Assembly: GCA_903833275.1 (NCBI GenBank)
Contig: CAILEP010000022.1
Location: forward strand, 1-64,000
Reading direction: 5' to 3'
Source of the DNA: an uncultured Bdellovibrionales bacterium
GTDB taxonomy: Bacteria > Bdellovibrionota > Bdellovibrionia > Bdellovibrionales > UBA1609
Length of the DNA stretch: 64,000 bases
In this document: positions 1-7,430 of the stretch, piece by piece
Numbering within the stretch: the first letter of the stretch is position 1
How the letters are laid out: each line of letters opens with the position of its first letter
Notes under the pieces: model-generated
Databases searched by the model: none
What the model saw: the letters and a program-made list of their open reading frames with translations, nothing else
Told to the model about the DNA's origin: nothing
Program-made: the position numbers and the translations under genes

Positions 1-67
1 CGGTCTCGCCGTGGCGAGTGCGGTTGATGATTTTGATGATCTGTTCTTCCGTGAACTTCTTCTTCAT
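1..67 (-). CDS. IS3-family transposase OrfA, N-terminal fragment cut by window edge
   Basis: Minus-strand reading from the ATG at 67-65 gives MKKKFTEEQIIKIINRT, the characteristic start of IS3-family OrfA proteins, where the first helix of the helix-turn-helix follows a 'FTEEQI' motif. A strong GGAGG ribosome site lies just upstream (about 74-78). Only 22 codons are inside the window. OrfA normally binds the terminal repeats and is frameshifted to OrfAB for transposition. Family assignment rests on this short motif, so the exact IS group is not known. Confidence 0.65.
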   Translation of the reverse strand, partial: MKKKFTEEQIIKIINRTRHGET

Positions 68-141
68 TTGGCCCTCCGTAGGTCCAGTTGGACACAGGAC
101 GACTCAAGTTACAAGTGGTCTAAATTTTTGGGGTAACCTCA
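1..141 (-). mobile_element. end of an IS3-type insertion sequence (runs off the left edge)
   Basis: The first 141 bases hold the 5' end of an insertion sequence read on the minus strand. It comprises the start of a transposase OrfA, its GGAGG ribosome site, and a leader whose outer end reads TGAGGTTACCCC at 141-130. A terminus starting with TG and followed by a run of C and A is usual for IS3-group ends; that comparison is from memory. The boundary at 141 is inferred from where the neighbouring ORF6N protein stops resembling its family. The other end and the target duplication lie outside the window. Confidence 0.6.
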
Positions 142-593
142 ATGGCTTCAAAAATAACCTGAAATTGTTTGTCATACTTTTCTTCTAGCTCATTTAATTT
201 TCGCCTAAATTCATCATGAATTAAAAATGACTGTCGAAGACGAACAAAAGTTCTGACAATCTCAATACTAACTGAAATAGCTTTGTCATTATTTAGAACA
301 TTGGCGGCCATCAAAACTCCGTGTTCGGTGAATGCATTTGGTAAAAACCGACGACCGCCCCGTCCGAACTTTGATATCGCAAATTGCGATATCAAATGTT
401 CCTCTTCAATTTCAGTTAGTTGGAACATAAAATCAGCCGGAAATCGATCCAGATTTCGCTTTACTTGCTCATTGAGACGCCCAGTTGAAACTCCGTAAAG
501 CGAGGCTAGATCGAAGTCTAAAATTACTTTACGCCCACGGATCATCCGGATATGAGCCGATAAATTAATTTCTTCAGGATGTTCGTTATTCAT
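120..593 (-). CDS. ORF6N-domain protein, 3' end probably replaced by IS sequence
   Basis: This 157-residue protein has the ORF6N (KilA-N-related) DNA-binding domain over about residues 10-95. Visible motifs are IRMIRGRKVILDFDLASLYG, VKRNLDRFPADFMFQL and the 'LPNAFTEHGVLMAANVL' segment. A charged coiled coil follows (LNELEEKYDKQF). Members of this family usually continue after 'FEAI' with a short Pro/Arg-rich tail. Here the protein ends five residues after 'EAIE', and that ending is encoded by what looks like the IS terminus. ORF6N proteins occur in phages and mobile islands, and their cellular role is unclear. The start has only a weak ribosome site. The DNA-binding domain itself is intact, so the product may still be functional. 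Confidence 0.75.
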   Translation of the reverse strand: MNNEHPEEINLSAHIRMIRGRKVILDFDLASLYGVSTGRLNEQVKRNLDRFPADFMFQLTEIEEEHLISQFAISKFGRGGRRFLPNAFTEHGVLMAANVLNNDKAISVSIEIVRTFVRLRQSFLIHDEFRRKLNELEEKYDKQFQVIFEAIEVTPKI

Positions 594-870
594 AAATTAT
601 CTTATTAGCAAACGACATGCCGTCTAAGGAGCCGTTTTAGAAACAATGGAATCCGGCTTTTTACGATGATCCGAAAAGTCGGAGAGAATTCGGACGGACT
701 CGATCTATTTTAAAATGATTCTAACTACGCGTTAGCTTATAAAGGCTGGCGCCGAAATGATCAGCTATTAATCCATTCAAAAAATTCGAATTAATCCGCT
801 ATGAGATCGGCGATAGCCGAAATAATTCGGGGCCGGACGCCAATTGCATTCTATGAGCGCAGAAATAAGA
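594..870. other. intergenic, no gene recognised
   Basis: About 280 AT-rich bases separate the ORF6N start from the twin hairpins. They presumably hold the promoters for ORF6N (leftward) and the small membrane peptide (rightward). I see no tRNA, repeat or convincing ORF here. Confidence 0.4.
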
Positions 871-930
871 ACGGGATTTGCTATTAACAAATCCCGTCGT
901 GGATCCCTCCTCCGCTATTAACAGAGGAGG
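871..930 (+). promoter_or_regulatory. twin RNA hairpins with identical loops; the second hides the ribosome site
   Basis: Hairpin 1 is a perfect 10-bp stem (871-880 with 888-897) around the loop CTATTAA. Hairpin 2 has a 7-bp stem, CCTCCTC (906-912) with GAGGAGG (924-930), around an 11-base loop that contains GCTATTAAC. The two loops share CTATTAAC. The 3' arm of hairpin 2 is the ribosome-binding site of the small ORF starting at 935, so the folded form would block its translation. Seen directly: the complementarity and the shared loop. Inferred: a translational switch controlled by an RNA-binding protein or an antisense RNA. Confidence 0.6.
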
Positions 931-934
931 CCCT

Positions 935-1066
935 ATGAAGAAACAGACACCTGTTTCTAAGTTCGGACGGAGATTGGTAAGACTTGAGATAGCGCTCGCA
1001 ATTATTTATCTGGCGCTCAAAATATTACTAATTGCCGTCAAGCTAGTCGCCGTTATGCGGGCTTAA
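935..1066 (+). CDS. 43-residue single-span membrane peptide
   Basis: The ATG at 935 follows the strong site GAGGAGG by four bases. A TTG-initiated longer reading from 878 would pass through the hairpins and is less likely. The peptide has a basic N-terminus (MKKQTPVSKFGRRLVRLE) followed by one hydrophobic helix of about 24 residues (IALAIIYLALKILLIAVKLV), giving an N-in membrane topology. I recognise no family. Its size and tightly masked ribosome site resemble toxin-like or regulatory membrane peptides, but this is only an analogy. It sits next to an IS and an ORF6N gene. Confidence 0.5.
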   Translation: MKKQTPVSKFGRRLVRLEIALAIIYLALKILLIAVKLVAVMRA

Positions 1067-1134
1067 GAGTGCAGTGATGTGGTCTTTGGGCTAGCTTGCT
1101 CGCTTCAAGGCGTGGGAGGGTGAAACGACACTTG

Positions 1135-1845
1135 CTACCCGCGACGCCAGTTAGAAAACTCGCGATTGAGTCTTTCAAAATCTTCGCCGGTGTCGATGTC
1201 GAAGTTTTTTTCAACTTCGACGATGCCGCCTGAGGCAACGTCGGGGGCCATTTTAGCTGCCACTAATTGCGCACGAAGATCGCGCCAAGTGTGCTCTGTG
1301 CTGTATTTTACTTTGCACCAAATATCGTGAGCGATGGGCATACTCCCCGCCAAAAAATAAAACCCGCCATCTTCAGTTGGGCCAACGACAACAGAAGCGG
1401 CGACCGTACCCCCTACAATTAACTTTTGCAGTGCCGCCGCTAAAACTTCACTCTTAACGTGGGGCGAGTCGGCGCCGTATAAACAAACAATGTCGTAGCG
1501 AGATTTCAATTCGCCGTAAATATTCGCCAGGCGCTCTCCAAGACCCTCACCTCGCTGTAGAATCACCTGCCAATGAGGGCTCGAATTCCAAAAAGAGTGG
1601 TTCAATCCAGTCTCTTCTGCAACAGCCCAATAAGCATCGACCATTGGCTTCGCCAACGTCTTCGGCAACGCCTTCGCTATTGTTTTCGAGACCGCCGCTG
1701 CGACACCCTCTACGACGGCCTTCGTGGCAATTAAACTGTCAGAATAAAATTGTTCGGCGCGGGTGCGACCGATAGAAGATGCAAGACGAGTTTTGATTGG
1801 GCTTAAACCTGGGGTTTTTACAAAGACCGCAAAGGCGATGCGCAT
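1135..1845 (-). CDS. DUF2064 / TIGR04282-type glycosyltransferase
   Basis: This 236-residue cytoplasmic protein has a nucleotidyl/glycosyltransferase A fold. The N-terminal FVKTPGLSPIKTRLA motif (residues 8-22), a QRGEGLGERLA segment, the GADSPH motif and the GPTEDGGFYFL motif are typical of the DUF2064/TIGR04282 family. That family is often annotated as an arsenosugar-biosynthesis-associated transferase, but its true substrate is generally unproven. The ATG at 1845 lies one base after the stop of the GT2 gene upstream, so the two genes form one transcription unit. This pairing with a TIGR04283-type GT2 is common and supports a joint pathway. Confidence 0.8.
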   Translation of the reverse strand: MRIAFAVFVKTPGLSPIKTRLASSIGRTRAEQFYSDSLIATKAVVEGVAAAVSKTIAKALPKTLAKPMVDAYWAVAEETGLNHSFWNSSPHWQVILQRGEGLGERLANIYGELKSRYDIVCLYGADSPHVKSEVLAAALQKLIVGGTVAASVVVGPTEDGGFYFLAGSMPIAHDIWCKVKYSTEHTWRDLRAQLVAAKMAPDVASGGIVEVEKNFDIDTGEDFERLNREFSNWRRG

Positions 1846-1846
1846 G

Positions 1847-2581
1847 TTATTCGACTAAGCGCTGCTTTAAAAGCTTAACGTACTCGCGTGCGGCCTGCTT
1901 TACCGTCATCAACACTCGCCGCGAGGTCAATGCGCCCCAACCTTCGGCTTCGTAACGTCGCGCGCTGGTAAAAATCGAGGCCGGTACGGCATTTAGCAAA
2001 ATGCGTTTGCGATGAGCGGCCCAAACCAAAAGATGGTCTTCGCCGTAAGACGCCTCTTCTTGAAAACCACCGAGGCGATAAAAAGTAGAGCGCCCCAGAG
2101 CAAAACCTTGATCGCCAAACGGCATACCTAAATAGCGCGAACGCCAATTGGCCGCCATCGAATTTAAGGTCACAAGTTTTGGGCCATCACTCAAGAATTG
2201 AAGATGAAAATAATGAAGTGCCAGCGGGTTTCGTCGAAGCTCGGTGGCGAGCGCAAAAAGGGCTGGCCGAGGCACTTTTGAATCAGCGTGCAAAAACCAA
2301 AAATAGCTGCCCTGAGCGGCACGAGCACCGGCGTTTAATTGCCGAGCGCGACCTTTTTCTGATTTCACGTAGCTAATCTTTGCGATCATTTTTTCAGAAG
2401 CGCGCTTCAATAGCTCTTGATCAGGAGCATCGGGCCCGACTAACAAAATTTCGCAGCCGGCTGGCAGTGGCTGAAGATCGCGCAGTAAGTCCTTCCAGAG
2501 AATATCGTGTCCGATAAAAGGCACAACCACGCTGAGGTTATTGAAAATATCGAGATTTACATTTTCAAGCTGACCGGCCAA
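1847..2581 (-). CDS. family 2 glycosyltransferase, TIGR04283 type
   Basis: This 244-residue protein has a GT-A fold. It shows a short N-terminal strand (LSVVVPFIGHD), a conserved GRARQLNAGARAAQG nucleotide-binding segment, an FLHADSKVP metal-binding DxS-like motif and a GDQGFALGR acceptor motif. This is the TIGR04283 branch of GT2, normally found with DUF2064 proteins as here. Translation probably starts at the TTG at 2581-2579, preceded by GAGGGG. The acceptor is not known. The next gene upstream is a hotdog thioesterase, nine bases away on the same strand, so the three may be co-transcribed. Confidence 0.8.
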   Translation of the reverse strand: MAGQLENVNLDIFNNLSVVVPFIGHDILWKDLLRDLQPLPAGCEILLVGPDAPDQELLKRASEKMIAKISYVKSEKGRARQLNAGARAAQGSYFWFLHADSKVPRPALFALATELRRNPLALHYFHLQFLSDGPKLVTLNSMAANWRSRYLGMPFGDQGFALGRSTFYRLGGFQEEASYGEDHLLVWAAHRKRILLNAVPASIFTSARRYEAEGWGALTSRRVLMTVKQAAREYVKLLKQRLVE

Positions 2582-2590
2582 AAATACCCC

Positions 2591-3133
2591 TCAAGTGCGC
2601 TGTTGTTTAGAAAAGCGCTTCGCTTGGCGTTTCACTTTGTGTTTTGTCGCCTTTTTCGAAATGGATAGTGCAACATACTCGCCGGTATATCGACCTGCCA
2701 CGTGACCGCGCAGCAAAACGCGGGCCGTCAGCTGAAGACGCGCTTTGTTGTGGCGCCTCATGGTTTCGAGAAAGCGCTTCACCGCTTTCGGCCTCACAGC
2801 ATCGGTTTGAACTTCGAATGACCCACTCACCGGGCGCAAGAACTCGCCGGTCTGGCGCTGCACGACTACCTCAGCGAGCAGGTTGTTTTTATCAAGCAAT
2901 TCGCAAATCAACGCCCAGCAAGCGAGGGCCTGCGCCGCGATAAGCGAACCGCCAAATGCGGTGTTTTTGTGATTGCGATTGGGCTTCAAAGGTAGCGCAA
3001 AACGCACACCGTTCTCGATCTCGCACTTGAGCACTCGCAAGCCCATGGCTTTGGTGATCGGCACTTTTGTGCTCAATAATTGCGCAAGACTTCGCGCTGA
3101 ATGGTTTTTTGATCGCTGGCTTTTTGATTGCAT
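2591..3133 (-). CDS. YiiD-C-type hotdog thioesterase
   Basis: This 180-residue protein matches the C-terminal thioesterase domain of YiiD: VPITKAMGLRVL near residue 25, LPLKPNRNHKNTAFGGSL around 48-65 (the active-site loop of this hotdog subgroup) and a long central helix. It probably hydrolyses an acyl thioester, substrate unknown. The last 25 residues are strongly basic, which is unusual for the family. It heads a leftward unit with the two glycosyltransferases. AGGAGA lies about 12 bases before the ATG at 3133. Confidence 0.72.
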   Translation of the reverse strand: MQSKSQRSKNHSARSLAQLLSTKVPITKAMGLRVLKCEIENGVRFALPLKPNRNHKNTAFGGSLIAAQALACWALICELLDKNNLLAEVVVQRQTGEFLRPVSGSFEVQTDAVRPKAVKRFLETMRRHNKARLQLTARVLLRGHVAGRYTGEYVALSISKKATKHKVKRQAKRFSKQQRT

Positions 3134-3162
3134 CTGAAAAATTGTCTCCTAGTATATTTGAT

Positions 3163-3942
3163 ATGTCTACACTTGCACTTATCACAGGCGCCTCAGGCGG
3201 TATTGGCGAAGAATTGGCACGCATTATGGCGGCCGAAAAAAACGACCTCATTTTGGTGGCCCGCTCAAAGGCCAAACTTGAGACCCTCGCCGTCGAGTTG
3301 CAGAAAGCCCACGGTATTAAATGTTACGTGGTCGATCTCGATCTCGCTCGCCATGGGGCCGCACTCGAACTCTACAATCGCGTCGTCAGCCTAAATCTCA
3401 AGCCGCAAATTTTAGTCAACAACGCGGGCTTTGGCGAAGTCGGCACCTTTCACGAAAATCAGACCAGAAAAATTGAAGAAATGCTGACTCTCAATATCGA
3501 AACTCTCACCATGCTCACGCGCTATTTCTTGCCTGATTTGGTAAAGCAAAAAACCGGTCGCATTCTTCAGGTGGCCTCAACGGCCGCGTTTCTGCCCGGG
3601 CCCTATATGGCGGTTTATTACGCATCAAAAGCCTATGTGCTGCATTTTAGCGAAGCCTTGAGCATCGAACTAAAGGGCACCGGAGTCACCGTGACCGCCC
3701 TCTGCCCAGGCCCTGTGCCTTCAGGCTTTCAAGCCCGCGCCAACATGAAAAATGATTTAATGAAACTACCCGGCATCATGAGCCCCCACGCTGTCGCTCA
3801 AATCGGCTATAACGCCCTAATGAAGGGCAAATCCTATGTAATCCCGGGTTTCTTAAACTGGCTCTCGGCCTTTACCGTACGATTCAGCCCACGTTGCTTA
3901 GTGCCCCTGGTTGTCGCGCGCCTCAACCGCAATCGCACTTAA
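3163..3942 (+). CDS. short-chain dehydrogenase/reductase
   Basis: This 259-residue Rossmann-fold oxidoreductase starts at the ATG at 3163 (MSTLALITGASGGIGEELAR). Longer readings overlap the divergent thioesterase. TGASGGIG is the NAD(P) loop, NNAG the structural motif, and YYASK (Tyr and Lys about four apart, around residues 151-155) the catalytic pair with a preceding Ser. The C-terminal PG.V region and the basic hydrophobic tail suggest the DltE/YqjQ-like 'classical' SDR group, in which some members attach to the membrane. The substrate cannot be assigned. Confidence 0.85.
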   Translation: MSTLALITGASGGIGEELARIMAAEKNDLILVARSKAKLETLAVELQKAHGIKCYVVDLDLARHGAALELYNRVVSLNLKPQILVNNAGFGEVGTFHENQTRKIEEMLTLNIETLTMLTRYFLPDLVKQKTGRILQVASTAAFLPGPYMAVYYASKAYVLHFSEALSIELKGTGVTVTALCPGPVPSGFQARANMKNDLMKLPGIMSPHAVAQIGYNALMKGKSYVIPGFLNWLSAFTVRFSPRCLVPLVVARLNRNRT

Positions 3943-4058
3943 CCTTTCAAACCTTAATCTCGCGAACCTTGATCTAGCCAAGAATGGCCAAATCTGCTAC
4001 AGACATTTCTTTGATAAAATTTTAGCTATCATTTGTCAGATTTTGACAGGAGCTTTTC

Positions 4059-5387
4059 ATGAAAATCGCAGTCGTCGGCACCGGTTACGTCGGATTAGTT
4101 TCGGGCACCTGCCTTGCTGAAATGGGCAATGCCGTTACCTGCGTCGACGTCGACCAGAAAAAAATTGCTCTGCTTAAAGATGGCGTGATCCCGATCTATG
4201 AACCCGGCCTCGAAGAGTTGGTGAAAAACAACGCAGTCGCTGGACGTTTGCTTTTCTCAACCGATATGGGCAAGGCCGTCGAAGAAAATGAGATCTTGAT
4301 GATCGCGGTGGGCACTCCGCCAAGCGAAGATGGCAGCGCCGATCTCAAGCATGTTCTTGCCGTTGCCAAATCGATCGGCGAAATGATGACGACCCCAAAG
4401 ATTGTGGTCACTAAATCGACTGTCCCGGTCGGTACGGGCGACAAAGTGAAAGCCACAATTCAGAAAGCGCTCACGGCCCGCGGCCTTAACTTAAGTTTTT
4501 CGATCGCTTCAAACCCCGAGTTTTTAAAAGAAGGCGCCGCTGTTCAAGATTTTATGAAGCCCGATCGCATCGTCATTGGCGCCGAAGACGAGGCCGCACA
4601 GACTAAGTTAAAACAGATGTACCACCCCTTTATTTTGAACGGTCACCGCGTGATTTTTATGGATATTCATTCGGCAGAGCTGACCAAATATGCGGCCAAC
4701 GCCATGCTCGCCACCAAAATTTCATTTATGAACGAAATCTCGCGGGTCGCTGAAAAAGTGGGCGCCGATATTTCAGCAGTTCGCCAAGGCATTGGTAGCG
4801 ATGCACGAATTGGTTTTCACTTCACCTACCCCGGGGTCGGCTACGGCGGCTCTTGCTTTCCGAAAGACGTCAAAGCCCTGATTCAAATTGGGCGCGATGC
4901 TGGCCTAAAACTTGAAATTCTCGATGCCGTCGAGTCGGTCAATCAATCGCAGCGTGGTTTCTTTTTCGAAAAAATTGAAGCTCATTTTGGCAAGAACCTG
5001 AGTGGGCGACATTTTGCCATCTGGGGTCTTAGCTTTAAGCCCGAAACCGATGACGTTCGCGAGGCCCCGGCCCTTGATATCATCGAATTATTGCTCAAAG
5101 CGGGCGCCACGGTGACCGGCCATGACCCCATCGCCAACGATCACGTTCGCGAGCATTTCAAAAATCGCCGCGAGTTTCAGGCCGAAAATGACCAGTATGC
5201 CACCCTCAAGGGGGCCGATGCCCTTATTTTACTAACGGAGTGGAAGCCCTTTCGCTCGCCTGACTTTGGCAAAATGAAAACTCTACTTAAATCACCGCTT
5301 ATTTTTGATGGCCGCAACCAATATGAGCCAGAACAGATGAAAGAGCTCAACTTTAAGTACTACAGCGTGGGTCGTAAGAGCGTTTAG
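4059..5387 (+). CDS. ugd: UDP-glucose 6-dehydrogenase
   Basis: This 442-residue enzyme oxidises UDP-glucose to UDP-glucuronate with two NAD. Domains in order are an N-terminal NAD fold (VVGTGYVGLVSGTCLAE, residues 4-20), a central helical dimer domain and a C-terminal UDP-binding domain. The catalytic cysteine is Cys266 in GYGGSCFPKD. The length is normal for bacterial Ugd. Start: AGGAG eight bases upstream of the ATG. The product feeds capsule, exopolysaccharide or lipid A modification and could supply the sugar transferase encoded at 10.6-12 kb. Confidence 0.96.
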   Translation: MKIAVVGTGYVGLVSGTCLAEMGNAVTCVDVDQKKIALLKDGVIPIYEPGLEELVKNNAVAGRLLFSTDMGKAVEENEILMIAVGTPPSEDGSADLKHVLAVAKSIGEMMTTPKIVVTKSTVPVGTGDKVKATIQKALTARGLNLSFSIASNPEFLKEGAAVQDFMKPDRIVIGAEDEAAQTKLKQMYHPFILNGHRVIFMDIHSAELTKYAANAMLATKISFMNEISRVAEKVGADISAVRQGIGSDARIGFHFTYPGVGYGGSCFPKDVKALIQIGRDAGLKLEILDAVESVNQSQRGFFFEKIEAHFGKNLSGRHFAIWGLSFKPETDDVREAPALDIIELLLKAGATVTGHDPIANDHVREHFKNRREFQAENDQYATLKGADALILLTEWKPFRSPDFGKMKTLLKSPLIFDGRNQYEPEQMKELNFKYYSVGRKSV

Positions 5388-5477
5388 CGCCAAAAAAATA
5401 ATGGACGGGCGCGCCAAACTCTCTTATAACTACCCAGCTTAAACAGATAAATCCGCCTAATATTGGCTTGGTGCATT

Positions 5478-5870
5478 ATGCTTCTACTTCTTACGATTGT
5501 TCATATCTCGGTCGCCTTGCTATTGATTCTTTTCGTACTGATTCAAGACTCAAAAGGTGATGGCGTTTTCGGCATGGGCGGTGGCGGCGGCGGCTCAAAC
5601 CAAGTATTGAGCACCACTGGCGCGGCCAACTTTTTGGTTAAAGCCACACGCGGCCTCGCAATTGTTTTTGCCATGACTTCAATCGGGCTGACCTACCTCA
5701 CTTCAAAACATACAGGCAGCGTGGTTGACGATTATGCTCCGCCAAAAGCGGCAGGAGCCCAAAACGCGGGTGGCGCAGCGGCCGGCAAAACTGATGCTAA
5801 AGACCAAAATAAGCCAGTGACCCCAATGCCGAAACCGGCTCTACCCGAATTACCGGGCGGCGACGAGTAA
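5478..5870 (+). CDS. secG: protein translocase subunit SecG
   Basis: This is the SecG component of the SecYEG export channel. It has two membrane helices (about residues 1-20 and 52-72) flanking the conserved loop LIQDSKGDGVFGMGGGGG. The tail of about 50 residues is Ala/Pro/Lys-rich and longer than in E. coli. The ATG at 5478 gives the usual SecG start (MLLLLTIVHI). A TTG at 5463 is an alternative, and neither has a strong ribosome site. The FecR-like gene starts two bases after the stop, suggesting co-transcription. Confidence 0.93.
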   Translation: MLLLLTIVHISVALLLILFVLIQDSKGDGVFGMGGGGGGSNQVLSTTGAANFLVKATRGLAIVFAMTSIGLTYLTSKHTGSVVDDYAPPKAAGAQNAGGAAAGKTDAKDQNKPVTPMPKPALPELPGGDE

Positions 5871-5872
5871 AA

Positions 5873-6841
5873 ATGAAAATGGCGCGTTCGTCGCTGATCA
5901 CCGCATTGGTTTCAGCGCTGCTAGCGGGCGGCTTCATTTACTATTCGCGACCAATTTCATCCTTCATCGTAAGCCTATTTTTTACTTCGAAACGCCGAGT
6001 TGGCCCCGAAGTCGCTGTGGCGACAGCCCTCACCGGCCATGTTCAGATTCGACGAACCCGACAAACTGAATTTGCTCCGCTTATAGAAGGAGCGCCTGTT
6101 CGCCACGAAGATCAAATTCGCGTCGGCGAAAATTCAGATGTTATTTTGAGCTTTCACTCAGGTCATAAAATTAGAATTGGCGCAAAGTCGTTGGTCACGG
6201 TCGAGCTCTATTACCCCGACGAAGCCCTTGCCTCTGGAGTCAAATTTCCGGCACTGATGACCATTCGCGAAGGTGATTACGAACTTCTTGAAAAAGGGGT
6301 CATCGGTCAGCTTTTTGTAAACAAAGACCATCAGCTTTTTGCCGCCGAAACCAAGCCAAAACCAATCTCCAAAACACCGGTGCTTTCTGTCGAATCAAAA
6401 CCGGCCAGCGTAAAATCAGACAGATCAGATAAATCAGAAATACCAACGCTCGGTGAATTCAAAAATAAAAATCTCGAGCCATTTTTGGCGCCAGACTCTG
6501 AACCAAAAACCAGTGAACGCTCGCGACCTCTCGATAAAATAGTGACCGAAAACGGCGAGACGCTGGCCACCCCCTACATTGAAGACGTTCTGGCCGAGCA
6601 CTCTGAAGACTTGCGGCTCTGTCAGCTGAAAAGCGTTCGCGACAATCAAAATACCGATGGGCACATGTTGCTCTCACTGACCATTCAACCAACCGGCCAC
6701 GTCGATTCAGTTCGCTTCTTGCGCAACGAACTTCGCAATGACCCGCTCTCGTCATGTGTTCAATCAGTCATCGAACGCACAAAATTTAAGTCTTTTGCCG
6801 GCGAGCCCATCACGATCACCTATCCGGTGGAGTTTCGATAG
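5873..6841 (+). CDS. FecR-like membrane protein with AgmX/PglI (TonB-like) C-terminal domain
   Basis: This 322-residue protein has an N-terminal signal anchor (about residues 8-38). A FecR-type beta domain follows (AVATALTGHVQIRR through VTVELYYPDE, about 48-115). Next is a charged linker of about 110 residues, and then a C-terminal AgmX/PglI domain of about 85 residues that starts near 'LCQLKSV' and ends PVEFR. That fold is TonB-C-like and is known from Myxococcus gliding-motor proteins. It probably spans the periplasm and binds an outer-membrane or cell-wall partner. It follows secG by two bases and overlaps the convergent HutD gene by 22 bases. Confidence 0.8.
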   Translation: MKMARSSLITALVSALLAGGFIYYSRPISSFIVSLFFTSKRRVGPEVAVATALTGHVQIRRTRQTEFAPLIEGAPVRHEDQIRVGENSDVILSFHSGHKIRIGAKSLVTVELYYPDEALASGVKFPALMTIREGDYELLEKGVIGQLFVNKDHQLFAAETKPKPISKTPVLSVESKPASVKSDRSDKSEIPTLGEFKNKNLEPFLAPDSEPKTSERSRPLDKIVTENGETLATPYIEDVLAEHSEDLRLCQLKSVRDNQNTDGHMLLSLTIQPTGHVDSVRFLRNELRNDPLSSCVQSVIERTKFKSFAGEPITITYPVEFR

Positions 6842-7428
6842 TACTCGGCAATCTCGACCCTCAGTAATTCAGTAGGCTCAACACTTTGAAACGTGATCTC
6901 ATACGGCCCCGTAATGAGCAGACTGTCGTGCAACCCAAGCTCGATTTCTGAATCGAGCCCTGTATCGGCCACAGCCGCCGTCACTCGCCCATGCGCCACA
7001 AACCACAAACTGGTGAGCCCGCTGTGGCCCACTGTCACTCCGCCATTTAGTGGCACACGCTCGACCCGATGGACCAGCCGCCCCCGCCGAGTCATAACAT
7101 TGAAATCAGTAAGGCCCGCGCCATTCAGAAGACCTTGGGTCGGGCGATCACCGACAAACGAGTGCGGCGGGCTTTCGGGCCCGAGAGTGATCGACGGCGA
7201 CCCTGAGACCTCGAGGCGCATCGAGCAGCCATTCAGCACGATCAGCGTGCGATCGACCGCGGCGAATTCAGAAAACGGCCCAGACGTTTCGACTCGCGCC
7301 ATGCTCACACGCCAGTCGAAGGCCTCAAGCCCGGCGCCTTCGGGCCCCACGGCAATTTGAATGGACTCACCGAGGCCGTTCTTCCAGGGCGTGCGTCGAT
7401 AATCCGCGGCCCGAAGTACTCGTTGCAT
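6820..7428 (-). CDS. HutD/Ves family protein
   Basis: This 202-residue cupin-fold protein has the HutD start (LRAADYRRTPWKNGLGES) and the FDWRVSMARVETSGPFSEF motif, both diagnostic. A middle GPESPPHSFVGD segment and a C-terminal beta-sandwich complete it. HutD is linked to histidine-utilisation regulation and Ves to cold response, but the biochemical role is not settled. Here there are no hut genes next to it. It starts two bases after the stop of the SPL-type radical SAM gene and is the last gene of a three-gene leftward operon. Confidence 0.85.
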   Translation of the reverse strand: MQRVLRAADYRRTPWKNGLGESIQIAVGPEGAGLEAFDWRVSMARVETSGPFSEFAAVDRTLIVLNGCSMRLEVSGSPSITLGPESPPHSFVGDRPTQGLLNGAGLTDFNVMTRRGRLVHRVERVPLNGGVTVGHSGLTSLWFVAHGRVTAAVADTGLDSEIELGLHDSLLITGPYEITFQSVEPTELLRVEIAEYYRNSTG

Positions 7429-7430
7429 TG

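Noticed and set aside
1053-1238. Leftward 61-codon ORF after the small membrane peptide
   Set aside because: It overlaps the DUF2064 gene's end in another frame and has no ribosome site or recognisable sequence.
1135-2581. Arsenic resistance/arsenosugar island
   Set aside because: The two glycosyltransferases carry that family name, but no arsM, arsS or ars regulator lies nearby, so a pathway claim is unsupported.
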